Shown here: positions 62,671-64,000 of the stretch, piece by piece
Layout of the letters: every line of letters begins with the position of its first letter
How positions within the stretch are numbered: position 1 is the stretch's first letter
NCBI RefSeq assembly: GCF_011074885.1
Contig: NC_054690.1
Coordinates: forward strand, 3,601,001 to 3,665,000
DNA from: Brettanomyces bruxellensis
Lineage: Eukaryota; Ascomycota; Pichiomycetes; Pichiales; Pichiaceae
Reading direction: 5' to 3'
Length of the DNA stretch: 64,000 bases
Notes under the pieces: model-generated
Database searches by the model: none
What the model saw: the letters and a program-made list of their open reading frames with translations, nothing else
What the model was told of the DNA's origin: nothing
Position numbers and translations under genes: made by a program

Positions 62671-63553
62671 ATGGGTAAAAGGTATGCATTAAGAACACAC
62701 AGGAAGTTTTGATTTCTTCATATTTAAAGTCAAGTTGGTTTATTCCAGGGGATATTTTTAATAACAGATGATTTTCAGCATGGTACTTTGACATGAACAA
62801 ATTAGAAAAGACACAAGTAATGGGCAACTCTATATGTGGTTATACTAAGCAGTTTTACAGAAGTTGATAATTCAAATTCATTGGGCATGATCGTTACGGA
62901 AACCAGTATATTATTTATTACATTTTGTGGATGGTGGCCTAAAAGGGAAAGTTCAACTCTGAGCGTCAAGTTGGCAACAGCTAGGTGATTGTCGTGGGAT
63001 TTTTATATGAAAGGAGATCACATTTGAGTCATTTCTTTTGCTGAGCTAGATACTAACATAATTTGACTCATGTCATTAATATTATTTCAGTCACGGTTTA
63101 AGATCAAGAACTCGTTACGCATTCAGTCGTGACTACAAGAAGCATGGTGGTCTTCCAATGTCCACCTACTTGAAGACATACAAGGTAGGTGACATTGTCG
63201 ACATCAAGGTGAACGGTTCTATCCAGAAGGGTATGCCATTCAAGTACTACCATGGAAGAACTGGTATTGTGTACAACGTTACCAAGTCTGCTGTTGGTAT
63301 TATTATCAACAAGGTCGTTGGTAACAGATACCTGGAGAAGAGAATCAACGTGAAGATTGAGCACGTCAAGCATTCTAAGTGCAGAGCTGAGTTCTTGGAG
63401 AGGGTCAGAGAGAACGCTGCTAAGAGAGCCGCTGCTAAGGCTGCTGGAAAGACCATTCAGCTTAAGAGAAAGCCAGCTCCACCAAGAGCTGCTGAGGTTG
63501 TTTCAGGTGTCCCAACTACTTTGGCTCCTGTTGCTTACGAGACTTACATTTAA
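62671..63553 (+). CDS. RPL21: 60S ribosomal protein L21 (eL21), spliced
   Basis: Exon 1 is 11 nt (62671-62681, ATGGGTAAAAG). The intron is 62682-63090 (409 nt), with a GTATGC donor, TACTAAC branch point at 63051-63057 and a TTTCAG acceptor. Exon 2 is 63091-63553. The product is 157 residues (160 in S. cerevisiae). It starts MGKSHGLRSRTRYAFSRDYK and contains YKVGDIVDIKVNGSIQKGMP and the conserved GNRYLEKR, whose Leu is encoded by CTG at 63332-63334. It ends TLAPVAYETYI as in other yeasts. Codon bias is strong. RPS9 is its upstream neighbour, as at both paralogous loci of S. cerevisiae. Confidence 0.97.
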
Positions 63554-64000
63554 AGAGACAAGACAGGAAAAGGGGGAGTTGCATCCGCTTTTGGTTCGGG
63601 TAATATATTTTCTGTGCTTCTCTTTCTTTTAGGAGGTGTCATGTAGGTTTTAAGTATCCAAAAAATAAATCTGATAGTGTTCAACTAGTAATCACAATTC
63701 TGTTAATTATATTTTGTAATGCTTTACTGTTTCTGTTCTCGCGTCTAATAGACTGACATTATATCGTTTTGTAGTTATATCCGGGATTTAGAATTAGGAT
63801 GGTATTGGTATGCATTTGAATTAGGACTACCGACAATTGAAAATTTTTTTTTCAGCTCGATCGATTTTTTTCTCCCCTATTCCTAGAGGTTTGATAATTA
63901 TGTGCCAGATCCCTGATTACACCAAAATTTGGTGATAGGTTTACAAATGCACGTCTCCAAATGCGGTTGATTACGCCCTAAAGTGACACATCAAAAGATC
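63554..64000. other. RPL21 downstream region to window end
   Basis: These 447 bases contain the RPL21 3' region and AT-rich sequence with a T-run near 63845-63854. No gene start or RNA gene is recognised before the window ends. Confidence 0.4.

Overview
This window is nuclear chromosomal DNA of an ascomycete budding yeast (Saccharomycotina). It has compact, mostly intronless genes of clear yeast orthology and AT-rich spacers with poly(dA:dT) tracts. Its three spliced genes use the yeast TACTAAC branch point. A conserved leucine of ribosomal protein eL21 is encoded by CTG, which argues against the CUG-Ser and CUG-Ala clades. A beta-1,2-mannosyltransferase and divergent gene order point away from Saccharomyces and towards a Pichiaceae-type yeast (Brettanomyces/Dekkera or a relative). 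The genus is an inference, not a reading.

Layout. 1-8.0 kb: 3' end of fumarase, mitochondrial Lon protease PIM1, decapping subunit DCP1, and a convergent SPT20 broken by four consecutive -1 frameshifts. 8.0-10.7 kb: an unusually long spacer with no convincing gene. 10.7-24.7 kb: RNA-binding protein MRN1, an NCS1 nucleobase/vitamin permease, a small CBM48 protein with a hydrophobic C-terminal segment, BRL1, NOT4/MOT2 and importin KAP114. 24.8-35.2 kb: RTF1, a DUF155 (RMD1/RMD8-like) gene with a C-terminal frameshift, GUS1, RAI1, RRG1 and RTR1. 35.5-50.2 kb: EMP65, AVT3-like transporter, PRO1, spliced APC11, LTV1, BFR2 and VPS3. 50.2-55.6 kb: gene-poor accessory stretch with tRNA-Val(CAC), nested LTRs and a decayed Ty3/gypsy reverse transcriptase. 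55.6-64 kb: homocitrate synthase (LYS20/21 type), beta-mannosyltransferase, and spliced RPS9 and RPL21.

How the genes relate. They are independent housekeeping units rather than one pathway. Several neighbour pairs are also neighbours in S. cerevisiae: DCP1/SPT20, RAI1/GUS1 with RTF1 and KAP114 nearby, RTR1/EMP65 and RPS9/RPL21. That supports the ortholog calls. Functional themes recur: RNA decay and transcription (DCP1, NOT4, RAI1, RTF1, RTR1, SPT20), ribosome biogenesis (LTV1, BFR2), and mitochondrial maintenance (PIM1, RRG1, FUM1).

The most informative non-genic structure is at 50.9-52.3 kb. An old LTR was interrupted twice by other LTRs, each insertion flanked by a perfect 5-bp target-site duplication. 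One of the inserted LTRs belongs to the same family as its host and lies in the opposite orientation.
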